From positions 108,617,906-108,681,905 of the forward strand of contig CM041292.1 of NCBI GenBank assembly GCA_023052935.1: DNA of 64,000 bases, given 5' to 3'. The notes below the pieces were generated by a model. That model saw only the letters and a list, made by a program, of their open reading frames with translations, was not told the DNA's origin and did not search any database. The position numbers and the translations under genes are program-made. Origin of the DNA: Piezodorus guildinii. Taxonomy: Eukaryota > Arthropoda > Insecta > Hemiptera > Pentatomidae. This document shows, piece after piece, positions 63,118 through 64,000 of the stretch (the stretch's first letter is position 1; every line of letters begins with the position of its first letter).

Positions 63118-64000
63118 TTATGGGCATCCATATATAATAATAATAGGCTTAGCGAACCCGAAGGTTCGATGCCGATACCACCAAATTCCGCCTACACAGA
63201 ACTCGTCCAATGTTCACCAATCAAGCCCAAGCTCCCGAGATCAGTCTTAACGCAATCCTCCCATCTAAGCTTCGGCCTACTTTTCGGACGCCTACCAGTC
63301 GGATCAGCAAATACCAACTTTCTCGGAATCCGCTCGTCATCGAGCCCAACAACTTTACTCGCCCATTTGAGTCTCCGCGATGCAATCAGCTCAATTATAT
63401 TCACAGGATACAAGTTCCGCAATGCCGCGTTGTGCAACCTTCTAAACTCTCCAGTGGCCTCATCTCTCTTCGGACCAAATATTTTACGCAATACCTTATT
63501 TTCGAAAACCTTAAGCCGTTGTTCATCCCTCAAAGTAAGCGGCCACGTTTCACATCCGTAAAGAACCGTTGGAAGAATAATAGTTTTATAAATTCTAATC
63601 TTTAAGTTTTTAGATAGAAGCCGCGAACTAAGTAACTTAGCAACTGAATAATAACACGCATTTCCCACCTTTAACCGGGACTTTATTTCTTCCTGGATTT
63701 CATTTTTTCTAGTTATAATTGAACCTAAATACTTGAATTTAAGACACCAAGATCGCCACCGTTTCTGCTACTAATCATATATTTCGTCTTATCGGTATTT
63801 AATTCGAGTCCTATTTCTTTACCGGTTTTTATTAACACACTTGTATTTAGTTGTATGGTTTCCGTGTCTTCACCTAGCAGTACCAGATCATCGGCATACC
63901 CCAAAACCGGAATCTTGTCACCCATATTTAAGCCTTTCTCGGTACACATCACCTTTTCTATGACATATTCTAAAGCTATATTAAATAACACAGGTGAAAG
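63118..64000 (-). mobile_element. RTE-type LINE, second copy, cut by window end
   Basis: Minus-strand copy closely matching 42220-43125. Its 3' (ATT)n tail is at about 63133-63145 on the plus strand. The translation includes EHWTSS, RPKSRPKLRWEDC, ASRRLKWASKVVG, CETWPLT and GYADDLVLLGEDTET, running off the right edge within the SLSPVLFN-type block. Defects: a 1-base shift near the C-terminus and an apparent deletion near 63740, where a segment present in the other copy (around 42470-42510) is missing. Confidence 0.93.

Overview
The window is AT-rich eukaryotic DNA with long, repeat-filled introns. It is most likely from an arthropod genome: mariner, Tc1, hAT, RTE, jockey/CR1-like and I/R1-like elements and tRNA-derived SINEs are all present. 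I cannot name the species. Five conserved single-copy-type genes could be assembled exon by exon from splice sites, reading phase and family similarity. In each case the exon phases join without a break.

Layout. 1-5500: transposon debris (a LINE fragment, two mariners, a SINE, an AT microsatellite), the later part lying in an intron of MPG. 5509-7848 (+): last three coding exons of MPG, the alkyladenine DNA glycosylase; its 5' exons lie left of the window. 9357-16379 (-): complete ALKBH5, a seven-exon RNA m6A demethylase, convergent with MPG. 19171-29444 (-): complete Rho GDP-dissociation inhibitor, four coding exons with an 8.1 kb third intron full of repeats. 32335-37310 (+): complete GID4, substrate receptor of the CTLH/GID E3 ligase, with an antisense LINE and a large microsatellite in its last intron. 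41839-43125: a 5'-truncated RTE-type LINE with target-site duplication. 43522-59319 (-): complete ELAC2 (long-form RNase Z), 14 exons, 809 codons. 60000-64000: a broken Tc1 transposase, unidentified short ORFs, and the 3' part of a second RTE copy cut by the window edge.

The five genes are unrelated housekeeping functions: base-excision repair, RNA demethylation, Rho GTPase control, protein degradation and tRNA 3' processing. They form no operon-like unit, although MPG and ALKBH5 both deal with methylated nucleobases and are neighbours.

The most unusual signal is a 230 bp inverted repeat at 21795-22024 in a RhoGDI intron. Its arms carry a hammerhead-ribozyme-like core (CUGAUGA, stem-loop, GAAAC), reminiscent of the ribozymes described in Penelope-like retroelements. 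Other notable structures are a head-to-head SINE pair with an empty-site paralogue in the same window, a hAT-type non-autonomous element with perfect 14 bp ends, and a mariner transposase frame with a single obvious nonsense codon.
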